64,000 bases of DNA from Coriobacteriaceae bacterium (GCA_025992705.1 DAJPGJ010000001.1:1959501-2023500), one strand, 5' to 3'; counted from the first letter of the stretch, positions 18,320 through 27,370 are shown. Notes: a model not told the origin generated them from the letters alone. Numbers and translations: made by a program.

Positions 18320-19716
18320 GCCACATCACCTTCCTGCGCATCGACGACGGGTGCATCTTTGGCCTCGGGCAGGCACTTCTCGGGACCGCTCTTGACGATC
18401 TTGGAGAAGATGCGCGCCCATGCGATGAAAATCACCAGGTAGATGATGATAAAGAGACCGATGGTGAGGAGAAGTTGATCGGCTGGCACTGACGGACTGA
18501 TGGCATCAAGCGTCTTGAGCTCGCCCGTGACGATCCACGGCTGCCTGCCAACCTCGGCCGTCGCCCAACCAAACTGGATGGCGAGGAATGGCGCGATCCA
18601 GAGAAAGAGCATCACGACATAGGGCCAGCGCTTGGTCTTGAGCTTCTTGCCGAAGGCCATGATGAGCGCGAGCAACACGCCCAGCATGATGACGCCCATC
18701 ATGACAATCATGATGTGATAGGACTGGAAGGTAATCTGCACCTCGGTGGCCGTGGGAGTGCTGCCAGGATCGGCGGCTTCTATATCATTGAGGCCCGGAT
18801 ACTCGGCACTGAAGTCACCCGCGGCGAGGAACGAGGTCAGACCCGGAATCGAGGGACCGATGACCGTACCGTTCTCGGTATCGACGATGCCGAACAAGTA
18901 CATGGGAACGGGCTCGGTCTCGTACTGACCTTCCATCGCGGCGAGCTTGGTAGGCTGCTCGTCGGCGACGACCTGAGCCTGCATGTGCGCGACCGGCATC
19001 ATGAGCACCATGCACACGAGCGTGACGATAGCGCCCCAACGCATCATCTTCGTGACGAACTCAGAGTTGCGACCTTTGATGTGGTAGTACGCGGCAATCG
19101 CCATGGCGATGAAGGCACCGAAGATAAGCAGCGCGAGAACCGTGTGCAGATAGGTTGGGATGGTCTGCGGATTGAAGGCCGCGGCGAAGAAGTCGGTAAT
19201 GATGGCTTTCTTGCCATGAGCCGTCTCGACAACCTCGAAGCCGGCCGGGGTCTGCATCCAGGAATTCGCGATGAGAATCCACAGGGCCGAGAGCATGGAA
19301 CCCACCCACACAAGCCATGAGGAAACCATGTAGAACTTGGGAGATACACGCTTGCGTCCGAAGAGGAGCACGCCGAGGAAGCACGACTCGAGGAAGAACG
19401 CGAGCAACGCCTCGGCTGCGAGCGGTGAGCCAAAGATGTCACCCACGAAGCGGGAGTAGTTAGCCCAGTTGGTACCGAAGCTAAACTCCATCGTGATGCC
19501 CGTCGCAACGCCGACCGTGAAGGTGAGCGTAAAAATCTTGACCCAGAAGCGGGCATCCGCCTCGTCCTTGGGATCACGCGTCTTGTAGGCGCGCGTCTGG
19601 GTAAGCGCAACGAACAGGCCCAATCCAATGGACAGCGGCACGAACAGGAAGTGGAATATGACGGTCAGCGCGAACTGAAGGCGCGACAGAAAGACCACAT
19701 CGCCAAATAATTCCAT
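18316..19716 (-). CDS. cydA: Cytochrome bd oxidase subunit I
   Basis: A 466-residue CydA protein with the short Q-loop typical of Gram-positive forms. His22 in VIFHFLFVPLSIG is the conserved N-terminal haem ligand, and GWATAEVGRQPW marks the quinol-site region. An AAGGAGG ribosome-binding site sits right before the ATG. It is the first gene of a cydA-cydB-ABC transporter operon. No cydDC genes are in the window. An inverted repeat in the leader (19738-19755) may be a regulatory site. Confidence 0.95.
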   Translation of the reverse strand: MELFGDVVFLSRLQFALTVIFHFLFVPLSIGLGLFVALTQTRAYKTRDPKDEADARFWVKIFTLTFTVGVATGITMEFSFGTNWANYSRFVGDIFGSPLAAEALLAFFLESCFLGVLLFGRKRVSPKFYMVSSWLVWVGSMLSALWILIANSWMQTPAGFEVVETAHGKKAIITDFFAAAFNPQTIPTYLHTVLALLIFGAFIAMAIAAYYHIKGRNSEFVTKMMRWGAIVTLVCMVLMMPVAHMQAQVVADEQPTKLAAMEGQYETEPVPMYLFGIVDTENGTVIGPSIPGLTSFLAAGDFSAEYPGLNDIEAADPGSTPTATEVQITFQSYHIMIVMMGVIMLGVLLALIMAFGKKLKTKRWPYVVMLFLWIAPFLAIQFGWATAEVGRQPWIVTGELKTLDAISPSVPADQLLLTIGLFIIIYLVIFIAWARIFSKIVKSGPEKCLPEAKDAPVVDAQEGDVA

Positions 19717-19737
19717 GTGTCCTCCTTCAGAAACCTC

Positions 19738-19755
19738 GGGTAATGCCAGTTACCC
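19738..19755. promoter_or_regulatory. GGGTAA-6-TTACCC inverted repeat upstream of cydA
   Basis: A perfect 6-bp inverted repeat, GGGTAATGCCAGTTACCC, lies 22-39 bp upstream of the cydA start. Its left half shares GGGTAATGC with the arrays near 600 and 11948. It could be an operator for the oxidase operon. Confidence 0.4.
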
Positions 19756-19818
19756 ATCCCCTCTCACAAGTTTTCCATCTTACTCCTATTAGTGTTTGTA
19801 GGCGCTGGGAAAATCCGC

Positions 19819-19824
19819 TATACT
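19819..19824 (+). promoter_or_regulatory. -10 element of the tRNA-His gene
   Basis: TATACT ends 31 bp before the mature tRNA-His 5' end, in a spacing consistent with a short leader. Confidence 0.5.
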
Positions 19825-19855
19825 CTCGCCTTGCGCATCGACGCAGGAAGCTCAC

Positions 19856-19933
19856 GGTGGGTATAGCGCAGTTGGTTAGCGCGCCAGATTGTGGCTCTGG
19901 AGGTCGAGGGTTCGAATCCCTTTACCCACCCCA
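19856..19933 (+). tRNA. tRNA-His (GTG)
   Basis: A cloverleaf with acceptor GTGGGTA/TACCCAC, anticodon loop containing GTG, and T-arm GAGGG-TTCGAAT-CCCTT. The extra 5' G at 19856 opposite C73 is diagnostic of tRNA-His. CCA is encoded (19931-19933). Confidence 0.96.
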
Positions 19934-19964
19934 TTTTCCTGCTTGGGCGCACGGCGATTTCGTG

Positions 19965-19970
19965 TATAAT
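19965..19970 (+). promoter_or_regulatory. -10 element of the tRNA-Lys gene
   Basis: TATAAT with a TTGGGC -35 candidate at 19943-19948 (16-bp spacing), just upstream of tRNA-Lys. The two tRNA genes may therefore be transcribed separately. Confidence 0.5.
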
Positions 19971-19986
19971 CCTTTTTCGCTGTGAC

Positions 19987-20062
<76 letters not shown>

Positions 20063-20075
20063 TGAAACACGAGGT

Positions 20076-20104
20076 CAGCGGCTTATCCGGCCGCTGGCTT
20101 TTTT
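20076..20104 (+). terminator. Terminator after tRNA-Lys
   Basis: CAGCGGC and GCCGCTG form a 7-bp stem with a 7-base loop, followed by GGC and a run of six T. Confidence 0.85.
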
Positions 20105-20292
20105 GTTTGCAGGGGTCGCAGGGGCGAACAGGACACATTTAGGGACCATTCGTTTGCGGCTATGCCGTCTTTCTTCACGCGGGCAAGCTGCTCCGCTCCG
20201 ACGGTCGCTTCCCGACAGCCCGCTACGCGGTCTTTACGGCGCGCTCCCTTGGACCTCCGCTTCACAGCTTGCCTGCGCACAAGTGGATGTTC

Positions 20293-21414
20293 TTAACCCT
20301 CGAAGGGGAAGCGGTAATCCAACCCGAGCTCGTCGCGAATCTGCGTCATCTCCTGCTTGACGGCAGAGTTGACCGGGATGCCCTTGTCCTTGCGATCGAG
20401 CCAGGCCAGGTACTCCTTCTCGCCTGCCGTGTAGATGCGTTCGGCACCAGGCGCTTTCTCAGACGCGCGCAGTTCGCGCGAGATGTCGCCCGCGATCTTC
20501 CTGAAGGTGTCTTGTCCCATGAACGCATCGGGATCGACCACGAAGAAGAAGTGACCAAGACCGTACATCTGCGGATCACCATCAGGAGAAACGCCCGTGA
20601 GTGCCTTCATGAACTCGCCGCCGGCAAGGGCTGCCGAGAGGATTTCGACCACGGTGGCATAGCCATAACCCTTGTAGCCGCCGAGGTCCTCGCCAATGCC
20701 GCCAAGCGGAGCGAGCGCCGCCGTGCCGTCGACGAGCGCCTTGAGGATCTCGTCGCTATCCGTCATGGCGCTGCCATCGCGACCGATAACCATACCAGCC
20801 GGCGTGGGGCTACCTTCGCGCGCATAACGCTCGATCTTGCCGCGCTGCGAAATGGAGGTCGCGCAGTCGAGGCAGAAGGGAAAGTCCTCGTCAGTGGGCA
20901 GAGCAAACGTGAGCGGATTGGTGCCGAGCATGTTCTCGACGCCGAAGGTCGGAGCGATGGACGGCCGGGCGTTGGTGCCGGTGATGCCGATGAGCCCCTC
21001 GTCACTTGCCATCGTCGCCCAGTAGCCAGCAATGCCGTAATGCGTAGAGTTGCGGATCGCGCCGCCAGCCATGCCGAGCGTCTTGGCTTTCTCGATCAGG
21101 CGCTTCATCATCTCGTAGCTCGCTACCATGCCCATGCCATCATGCGCGTCCATGACGAGCGTGGTGGGCGTCTCCTTCAGAATCTCGATGTCGGTCTTGG
21201 GCAGCAGCGTGCCGTTCTTGATGCGATCGAGGTAGATGGGCTTGAAGCGATTGATGCCGTGGCTTGCGATACCACGACGGTCGGATTCGATGAGAACGTC
21301 GGTGCAGATCTCGGCATCCTCGCGGGGGACGCCGTATGCCTCGAAGACATCGACCATGAAATCGTGCATGAGGTCGAAGGGGACGTAGGTTTGCGCGGTT
21401 TCTTCAGTGCTCAT
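20293..21414 (-). CDS. LDH2/MDH-family malate/lactate dehydrogenase
   Basis: A 373-residue NAD(P)-dependent 2-hydroxyacid dehydrogenase of the LDH2/malate/ureidoglycolate type. The motif DRRGIASHGINRF holds the family's catalytic His, followed by AHDGMGMVASYEMM and an NSTHYGIAGYW nucleotide-site segment. The start is MSTEETAQ at 21414, with GAGGAG 8 bp upstream; the frame runs 24 codons further but those residues do not fit the family. It stands alone between the tRNA genes and hypE. The exact hydroxyacid cannot be assigned from sequence. Confidence 0.88.
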   Translation of the reverse strand: MSTEETAQTYVPFDLMHDFMVDVFEAYGVPREDAEICTDVLIESDRRGIASHGINRFKPIYLDRIKNGTLLPKTDIEILKETPTTLVMDAHDGMGMVASYEMMKRLIEKAKTLGMAGGAIRNSTHYGIAGYWATMASDEGLIGITGTNARPSIAPTFGVENMLGTNPLTFALPTDEDFPFCLDCATSISQRGKIERYAREGSPTPAGMVIGRDGSAMTDSDEILKALVDGTAALAPLGGIGEDLGGYKGYGYATVVEILSAALAGGEFMKALTGVSPDGDPQMYGLGHFFFVVDPDAFMGQDTFRKIAGDISRELRASEKAPGAERIYTAGEKEYLAWLDRKDKGIPVNSAVKQEMTQIRDELGLDYRFPFEG

Positions 21415-21501
21415 TGCTTGCTCCTCACCGTCGTGAGTTGTCATTGTTCTTGGCAACGTATTATCGCATGGAGATGTGAAGAGCACATGAGGTAGAAGGT
21501 T

Positions 21502-22518
21502 CTAGCAGATACGGGGGAGCTGCTCGCCAACGAGCATATCGAGGATGCGCTCGCTGCCAAAGGACGTGCGCAGATATACGCGTCCGTCGCCCTCGAGTAC
21601 CTCGCCGATAATCGCAGCCTCAGCGCCATACTTGTCCGCACGCATGGCCGCAAGCGCGGCGTCGGCCACCTCGGATGCGCACACGCAGACCATCTTGCCC
21701 TCGTTGGCAACCTGGAAGACGTCGTAACCAAGCATCTCGCAGGCGCCACGCACCTGGTCATGCACGGGCACCTCATCCTCGTCGACGCAAATGTCGACAT
21801 GCGCCGTGCTCGCAAACTCGTTGAGCGTCGAGGCAAGCCCGCCACGCGTCGGGTCGCGAAACGCGCGAACGCTCCCTGCCGGACAGGCGTCGAGCACCGC
21901 CGCGATCAGATGGTTGAGCGGGGCGGCGTCCGACTCGATTTGCGTCGAGAAGCTCAGCTCCTCGCGCGTCGAGATAATCGCGATGCCGTGGTCGCCAATG
22001 CTGCCGCTGATGAGAATCTTATCGCCCGGCCTAATGTGCGACGCGGAGAGATCGACACCGTCGCGCAGCTCGCCGATGCCAGCCGTGTTGATGTAGATGC
22101 CATCGCCATGACCGCGGTTGACGACCTTGGTGTCACCCGTCACGATCTCGACGCCAGCTTCCTTGGCCGTCGCCGCCATCGACGCGCACACACGTCGCAA
22201 GTCGTCGAGCGGATAGCCCTCCTCGAGCACGAAGCCGCAGGAAAGGTAGCGCGGCGTGGCTCCGCTTGTCGCGACATCATTGACCGTACCGCACACGGCC
22301 AAATGCCCGATGTCTCCACCGGGAAAGAAATGCGGCGTCACCACGAAGGTGTCCGTCGAGAACGCAACGCGCCCACCCGCGATGTCGAGCGTCGCCGCGT
22401 CATCGCCGCGTCGCAGCGTGTCGCCTGCATATGCCTCGAAGAACAGTTGCTCAATGATGTCGCGCATCATCGTTCCGCCACTGCCATGTGCCATTAAGAC
22501 CGTATCGGTTTTCTGCAT
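21502..22518 (-). CDS. hypE: Hydrogenase maturation protein HypE
   Basis: A 338-residue AIR-synthase-fold protein. MAHGSGG at the N-terminus, the RGDDAATLD metal/ATP segment and the C-terminal PRIC, whose last Cys accepts the carbamoyl group, identify HypE. It dehydrates the thiocarboxamide to thiocyanate to supply CN ligands for NiFe hydrogenase. No hypA-D, hypF or hydrogenase genes are in the window, so it is either isolated or the others lie elsewhere. A Nudix gene lies 12 bp upstream on the same strand. Confidence 0.93.
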   Translation of the reverse strand: MQKTDTVLMAHGSGGTMMRDIIEQLFFEAYAGDTLRRGDDAATLDIAGGRVAFSTDTFVVTPHFFPGGDIGHLAVCGTVNDVATSGATPRYLSCGFVLEEGYPLDDLRRVCASMAATAKEAGVEIVTGDTKVVNRGHGDGIYINTAGIGELRDGVDLSASHIRPGDKILISGSIGDHGIAIISTREELSFSTQIESDAAPLNHLIAAVLDACPAGSVRAFRDPTRGGLASTLNEFASTAHVDICVDEDEVPVHDQVRGACEMLGYDVFQVANEGKMVCVCASEVADAALAAMRADKYGAEAAIIGEVLEGDGRVYLRTSFGSERILDMLVGEQLPRIC

Positions 22519-22530
22519 GATGTAATCGTC

Positions 22531-23037
22531 CTATTCGAAAATGGAGCTAACGCTGCTGTAATGGAGAAAAATGCCCTCGTCTGCCAAGGACTTGATTTTG
22601 GTCACATCGGCAAACGCGAAATCCTCGACTTCCTCTTCCTGGACCGCAACCATGGACTCGTCGGCATCGAGTTCGAACTTGTAGACGACCATGAAGTAGT
22701 TGTTATCGTCGTTCGGATCCTCGCGCTTGTAGGTGAGCACCTTCTCTGCCGCAACGTCAGAGACGTCCAGTCCGGTTTCCTCGGCGACTTCACGGCGCAC
22801 CGCCGCTTCGGGCTCCTCGCCCGCACGCACGGCACCGCCGGGGAACTCCCACCAGCCGGCACCCCATGGCTTGTCCATCTTGCGCTGCGTAATGAGGTAT
22901 TTCTTGTCAGGCCTCTGCACAACGCCCAGCACGGATACGTGGTATTCGCCGGGCTGCATGTTCCAGTTGTCACGCTCCATGGTCTTGCCGGTCTTATTCA
23001 TGTGCTCGTCGTAGATGTCCCACATCTCCATTGGCAT
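22531..23037 (-). CDS. Nudix hydrolase
   Basis: A 168-residue protein with a full Nudix box (GGAVRAGEEPEAAVRREVAEE, continuing TGLDV), so it should hydrolyse a nucleoside diphosphate linked to another moiety. The N-terminus WDIYDEHMNKTGKTMER resembles the isopentenyl-diphosphate-isomerase-like Nudix group (YfcD type). The ATG at 23037 is chosen because GGAAGG lies 6 bp upstream. It sits between hypE and ffh on the same strand. Confidence 0.88.
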   Translation of the reverse strand: MPMEMWDIYDEHMNKTGKTMERDNWNMQPGEYHVSVLGVVQRPDKKYLITQRKMDKPWGAGWWEFPGGAVRAGEEPEAAVRREVAEETGLDVSDVAAEKVLTYKREDPNDDNNYFMVVYKFELDADESMVAVQEEEVEDFAFADVTKIKSLADEGIFLHYSSVSSIFE

Positions 23038-23064
23038 TGTTCGCCTTCCACGCAATTCGCTCGT

Positions 23065-24447
23065 CTACATCATGTTCTTGAGTTGGCTTAGGTCGATGTC
23101 GCCCAGGCCGGGAATGCCCATGCGCTTCCTGCCGCGCTTGCCCTTCTTGCCGGGTTGGTTCATGGCGGCCATCATCTTCTTGACCTGCTTGCGCGTTTCG
23201 TTATAGCGCTTGATGAGCTGATTGACCTGCTGAATCGACATACCGCAGCCATCGGCAATGCGCTTGCGACGAGAGCCGTTCAAAAGCGTCGGCTTGGCCC
23301 GTTCTTCCTTCGTCATCGAGTTGATAATCGCCTCGGTGCGGTCAAGCTCGTGCTCGTCGACCTGTCCGGCATTCAGGGCCTTGTCGCCACCGGGAAGTGC
23401 GCTCACGAGTTTTCCGAGACCACCCATCTTGCGTGTCTGGCCGATGACCTGGAGGAAGTCGTTGAAGTCGAAGTCGGCGCGAGCGAGACGTTCTGCCTCG
23501 GCCTCCTCCATTTCGCGGTCCTGAATCTCGATGGCGCGCTCAATGACCGAAACCACATCGCCCATGCCGAGGATACGCTTGGCCATGCGATCGGGATGGA
23601 AAATCTCGAGGGAGTCGGGGCGCTCGCCTGCGGAAATGAACTCGATGGGCTTGCCCGTGACCTCGAGGATGGAAAGTGCGCCACCACCACGAGCATCGCC
23701 ATCCATCTTCGACATGATGACGCCGTCGAAGTCGACCTTCTCGGCAAACGCCGCGGCGACGTTGACAACATCCTGACCGGTCATGGCATCGACGACCATG
23801 AGGATTTGATCAGGCTCGACCGCGTCGCGTATGGCAACGGCCTCGTCCATCATCTCATCGTCCACATGCAGGCGGCCGGCCGTATCAACAATCACCACGT
23901 CACGCAGGTTATCGACAGCGTCACGCACGCCTTCGGTGGCGATCTTGACGGGATCCTTGCCATCGCCGCGATAGACGCGCACGCCCATTTCGTCACCGAG
24001 CGCCTGCAGCTGATCGGCGGCGGCGGGACGATACACATCGCATGCCACGAGCAGAGGGTTGTGTCCCTGTTTCATCAGACGATAGGCAAGTTTGGCGGCA
24101 GCCGTCGTCTTGCCCGAGCCTTGCAGGCCGACGAGCATGACCACGCCGGGGATTCTGCTGCCAAAGGTGAGCTCGGCGGTCGTACCACCAAGCAACTCGG
24201 TGAGCTCGTCGAGTACGATCTTGATGACGTTTTGGCCCGGTGTGAGCGAGTCCATGACCTCGGCGGTCAGGCAGCGCTCCTTGACGCGGCGCGTGAAGTT
24301 CTTGACGACCTTGTAGTTGACGTCCGCTTCGAGCAGCGCCATGCGAATCTCGCGGATACCTTCGTTGATATCATCCTCGGTCAAGTGTCCCTTGGACCTG
24401 AATCCAGAGAACGCCTTTTGCAGTTTATCGGACAGACTCTCAAACAT
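23065..24447 (-). CDS. ffh: Signal recognition particle protein Ffh (SRP54)
   Basis: A 460-residue SRP GTPase. G motifs GLQGSGKTT, DTAGRL and SKMDGDARGG are in order, followed by the M domain with NGSRRKRIADGCGMSIQQVN. The protein binds 4.5S RNA and signal peptides and delivers ribosomes to FtsY. The second of two adjacent ATGs (24447) is preferred because AAGGAG lies 5 bp upstream. That ribosome-binding site overlaps a remnant of the ftsY stop codon (24459-24457), showing that ftsY originally lay directly upstream. Confidence 0.97.
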   Translation of the reverse strand: MFESLSDKLQKAFSGFRSKGHLTEDDINEGIREIRMALLEADVNYKVVKNFTRRVKERCLTAEVMDSLTPGQNVIKIVLDELTELLGGTTAELTFGSRIPGVVMLVGLQGSGKTTAAAKLAYRLMKQGHNPLLVACDVYRPAAADQLQALGDEMGVRVYRGDGKDPVKIATEGVRDAVDNLRDVVIVDTAGRLHVDDEMMDEAVAIRDAVEPDQILMVVDAMTGQDVVNVAAAFAEKVDFDGVIMSKMDGDARGGGALSILEVTGKPIEFISAGERPDSLEIFHPDRMAKRILGMGDVVSVIERAIEIQDREMEEAEAERLARADFDFNDFLQVIGQTRKMGGLGKLVSALPGGDKALNAGQVDEHELDRTEAIINSMTKEERAKPTLLNGSRRKRIADGCGMSIQQVNQLIKRYNETRKQVKKMMAAMNQPGKKGKRGRKRMGIPGLGDIDLSQLKNMM

Positions 24448-24450
24448 CAT

Positions 24451-24488
24451 TGCTCCTTATGAAAACCAGCAACGCATCTTGTCGCGGA
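24451..24488. repeat. Left copy of 38-bp direct repeat (ftsY 3' end)
   Basis: 36 of 38 bases match 27605-27642. On the minus strand it encodes the last residues of FtsY (RDKMR-WFS and stop), yet here it is not attached to any ftsY body. It marks one edge of the inserted segment. Confidence 0.85.
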
Positions 24489-24864
24489 TATAGTAAAGCG
24501 AATATAGGACTGAAATATGAGCCGTGCTGCCGATATGCACCAATGCCAGCGGAAGGCTACAAGCCAAGCCAGCATTGAAATGTTTGCGTGAAATTTGTCC
24601 CGTCCTTCGCCATTCCGATTACAAGGGTCACTACTCCTCGCAATCAGAACTTGTATCTGCTATTCGATTTTAGCAAGTTTCCGCATATTACTAGACATCA
24701 ATCGCGCGCCAGTCGCTGAGACCAGCAAGGTCTTCAGTTCTAAACAAGTCTTGAACACCCAGCGTCCCTCGTGCGATAATCAGCTCTACCGAAAAGGGAT
24801 TGAAACCTTGTAGGTATCAGAGCGGCGAGGTTCGTACCTCGCCATTTCTGTCTTTAGGGGTAAT
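24489..24864. other. Non-coding left part of the island
   Basis: 376 bp without a supported gene and visibly richer in A and T than its neighbours. A hairpin GGCGAGGT/ACCTCGCC at 24824-24843 is followed by a T-rich stretch just before the DUF3800 gene and could end an upstream transcript. No SRP RNA or tRNA was recognised. Confidence 0.5.
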
Positions 24865-25542
24865 GTGGCGAAGCGATTGAATCTACACGTTGACGAAACG
24901 GGAAGTCAGGACCTCTCCGAGAATCTTTACCTCGTATCAGTCGTTCTTCACGAGCATTCCGCAGACGTTGTCACGCCTATTGAGGAATACGAAAGGCGCT
25001 TGGCAGTTGCCGAGTTGGCCAACGTACCGTTTCACGGAAAGGATCTTCTACACGGCAATGGAGACTACCAATCTGTGTCGCCTGGCGATAGAAAGCGCCT
25101 TCTCACCCAGTTCGCTCGTCTTGTACGCTCGCTCCCGTTCACGTATTTCGCGCTGCGGTATGATGTCTTCAACATCCGCAGCAGAGACGAGCTCGAGTCG
25201 AGAATCCGACGTGACCTGGCGTCCCTCGTTTACGAGCACCTGTCATTTTTCCAAGTCTTCGATACCATATCCGTCTATTACGACAACGGTCAAGGTGCCG
25301 TGAGCGTAGCCTTGCATGACGCACTCGACTTCGTGCTCGCCAGGAATGTCTCCGACTTTCGCGATGCCGACCATGGAGCGCGCAGGCTCCTGCAGGTCGC
25401 CGACTACATTTGTATGGTGGAGCGCGCCTCCATCGCCTATGACGCCGGAAGGCAGTCGAAATCGCAAGAGCGCTTTTTCGGGAACCGGCGATCTTTCACC
25501 CAATCGTTCATGAAGCAGCTCGCCCGCAAGCGATTTTGCTAG
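24865..25542 (+). CDS. DUF3800 domain protein
   Basis: A 225-residue protein of the DUF3800 family: an N-terminal Asp-Glu pair (LHVDETGSQD), a central VYYDNGQGAVS, and LLQVADYICMVER near the C-terminus. These acidic residues suggest a metal-dependent nuclease-like fold. The family is common on mobile elements, but its function is not established. GTG start with AGGGG 5 bp upstream. It is the only plus-strand gene between hypE and the two-component system and lies in the putative island. Confidence 0.8.
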   Translation: MAKRLNLHVDETGSQDLSENLYLVSVVLHEHSADVVTPIEEYERRLAVAELANVPFHGKDLLHGNGDYQSVSPGDRKRLLTQFARLVRSLPFTYFALRYDVFNIRSRDELESRIRRDLASLVYEHLSFFQVFDTISVYYDNGQGAVSVALHDALDFVLARNVSDFRDADHGARRLLQVADYICMVERASIAYDAGRQSKSQERFFGNRRSFTQSFMKQLARKRFC

Positions 25543-25563
25543 CTGACTCTTTCCAAACCAACA

Positions 25564-25598
25564 AACCGGGACAAATGGGCAGGTCACTTGTCCCGGTT
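25564..25598. terminator. Palindromic repeat / bidirectional terminator
   Basis: AACCGGGACAA and TTGTCCCGGTT form an 11-bp stem with a 13-base loop between two convergent genes. The inner 27 bases (25568-25594) match the reverse complement of 46030-46056 at 25 of 27 positions, so it is also a member of a dispersed repeat family. Confidence 0.65.
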
Positions 25599-25624
25599 CA
25601 AGCGATTGAGAAATCAACTGGCAC

Positions 25625-27370
25625 TTAGCTGCCAAACTGAACCCTGACAGGAAGATTACTGTTTTCCGTGGTTCCATTGCCAAGCTGGCCGTAATCGTTG
25701 TTGCCCCACGTCCACACGGAACCATCGTTTTTAATGGCAGCATATTGGCCGGCGGAGATAAAGCCTCCACCCCAATATACATCCTTGACACCATCCAGTA
25801 TTCGAGTGGGATGATTGGTGTAGTTGGGGTACAGAACGCCGCCCCATCCCCAAATCGACCCATCTGTATCAAGGGCCAGGCTTGTTGACGAGCCCGTCGT
25901 CCATGCTATCCTCGTGCTATCCATTACTTTTATAGGGGACAACTTATCCTCCGTTGTACCATCGCCGAGCTGGCCGACATGATTAGCTCCCCACGCCCAG
26001 ACAGACCCGTCCTCTCTTGTCGCCATACTGTACCCAGATCCAAAGTTTGAATCCCCCAGCGTAACGAATCTCACGCTGTCCATAACCTTGACAGGGATAA
26101 GCTTGCTTTCGGTCGTTCCATCACCGAGTTGGCCGCGATTATTGAGACCCCACATCCACAAAGTGCCATCTTTCTTAATGGCGGCACCATAATACTCACC
26201 GAGCGAAACGGAGTTCACGTCATCCATGACCTTGACGGGGACACTGGCATCTTCGGTTGTGCCAATGCCGAGTTCGCCGTATGAATTGCTACCCCACGTC
26301 CATAATGAATCATCTTCTTTGATGACCGCATAGCCTCCTGCTCCCCCTAGCGAAATCGACGCCACGTCATTCATTATGCAGACGGGAGAGCGTTTCTCTT
26401 CTGTAGCAAAGTCGCCGGACCGATCACGATAATAGTCACCCCACATCCATAGAGTACCATCCTCTTTTATCGCTGCACCTTCGTAGGCTCCCGCAATAGC
26501 TGATGTCACACCATCCATAATCTTGACGGGAGAGAGCCTGTCCTCGGTTGTGCCATCGCCTAATGAGCCATACCAATTTCTGCCCCACGTCCACAGTGAA
26601 CCATTGTCTCCGACAGATGCGGTCCATCGATCCCCAACCGACACGAGCCTCGCGCCATCCATGACCTTGACGGGGGAGGTCCTGTCCTCTGTGGTACCGT
26701 CACCGACACAACCGTAATCGTTCCTGCCCCACGTCCAGAGGGAGCCATCTCCGAGGATCGCGGCGCTGTGGTAATCCCCCAACGACACGCTGCTGACACT
26801 CAAGGCGGACACCGATCCATCCCCCGGCACTACCACATCCACGCCGTACCAGCCGATTCCCTCGTCGTTCCAGCCTATGGAAACGAGGTGCTTGTGCTCA
26901 TCGAGGCTCGTGGTGTAGTTGTGGGATCCCGAGTTGTTCACGGGTGCGGTGGGATCGACGTTGGGGTTGAACTGGCGGTACAGCGGCACGCCCTTGGCGT
27001 CGTCGGAGTACCAGCCAATCCCCTCGTAGGACCATCCGGCGGCAACGAGGGCGTCCTTCTCCCCCTCACCGGTGCAGTAGTGGTGGTCTGTGCCCGAGTA
27101 TAGCCGGTAGACCGGCGTGGATGACACAGTCGGCGCGGTCCATCCCTCGCCTTCGTAGGACCATCCCGCGGCGGCCACGGCATCGCGTTCGGAGACATCG
27201 GCGGTGTAGAAGTGCTCGCCGGAGTTGGGGTTGTATAACCTGTACATCACCTGAGCAGTACCGTCGGCACAGGCAAATTGAGTTGTCTGCAGAACGCAGG
27301 CCGCACATACGACAAATGTCAACATCGCGACAACCGCAGTCGAAGCGCGCAGCAGGGCTCTTGTCGGCAT
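25625..27370 (-). CDS. Secreted RCC1-repeat protein with DUF5648-type repeats
   Basis: A 581-residue exported protein. A signal peptide (TAVVAMLTFVVCAACVLQ) is followed by three repeats of the MYRLYNPNSGEHFYT / VYRLYSGTDHHY / LYRQFNPN type (DUF5648-like, residues about 40-175). The rest is at least seven RCC1-like beta-propeller blades built on LWTWGRNDYGCVGDGTTEDR. The start (ATG 27370) has GGAGG 7 bp upstream. No sorting signal or membrane anchor is visible at the C-terminus. It is probably a surface or secreted binding protein; the ligand is unknown. Its promoter appears to hold a 17-G run (see 27427-27461). It lies in the island between ffh and ftsY. Confidence 0.85.
   Translation of the reverse strand: MPTRALLRASTAVVAMLTFVVCAACVLQTTQFACADGTAQVMYRLYNPNSGEHFYTADVSERDAVAAAGWSYEGEGWTAPTVSSTPVYRLYSGTDHHYCTGEGEKDALVAAGWSYEGIGWYSDDAKGVPLYRQFNPNVDPTAPVNNSGSHNYTTSLDEHKHLVSIGWNDEGIGWYGVDVVVPGDGSVSALSVSSVSLGDYHSAAILGDGSLWTWGRNDYGCVGDGTTEDRTSPVKVMDGARLVSVGDRWTASVGDNGSLWTWGRNWYGSLGDGTTEDRLSPVKIMDGVTSAIAGAYEGAAIKEDGTLWMWGDYYRDRSGDFATEEKRSPVCIMNDVASISLGGAGGYAVIKEDDSLWTWGSNSYGELGIGTTEDASVPVKVMDDVNSVSLGEYYGAAIKKDGTLWMWGLNNRGQLGDGTTESKLIPVKVMDSVRFVTLGDSNFGSGYSMATREDGSVWAWGANHVGQLGDGTTEDKLSPIKVMDSTRIAWTTGSSTSLALDTDGSIWGWGGVLYPNYTNHPTRILDGVKDVYWGGGFISAGQYAAIKNDGSVWTWGNNDYGQLGNGTTENSNLPVRVQFGS

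Noticed and set aside
24796..24806. GGGATTGAAAC, which resembles the end of some CRISPR repeats
   Set aside because: Only one copy is present, with no second repeat or spacer and no cas gene in the window.
24489..24864. Possible SRP RNA next to ffh
   Set aside because: No conserved GNAR tetraloop or symmetric-loop sequence was recognised; the hairpin at 24824 looks like a simple terminator-like stem.
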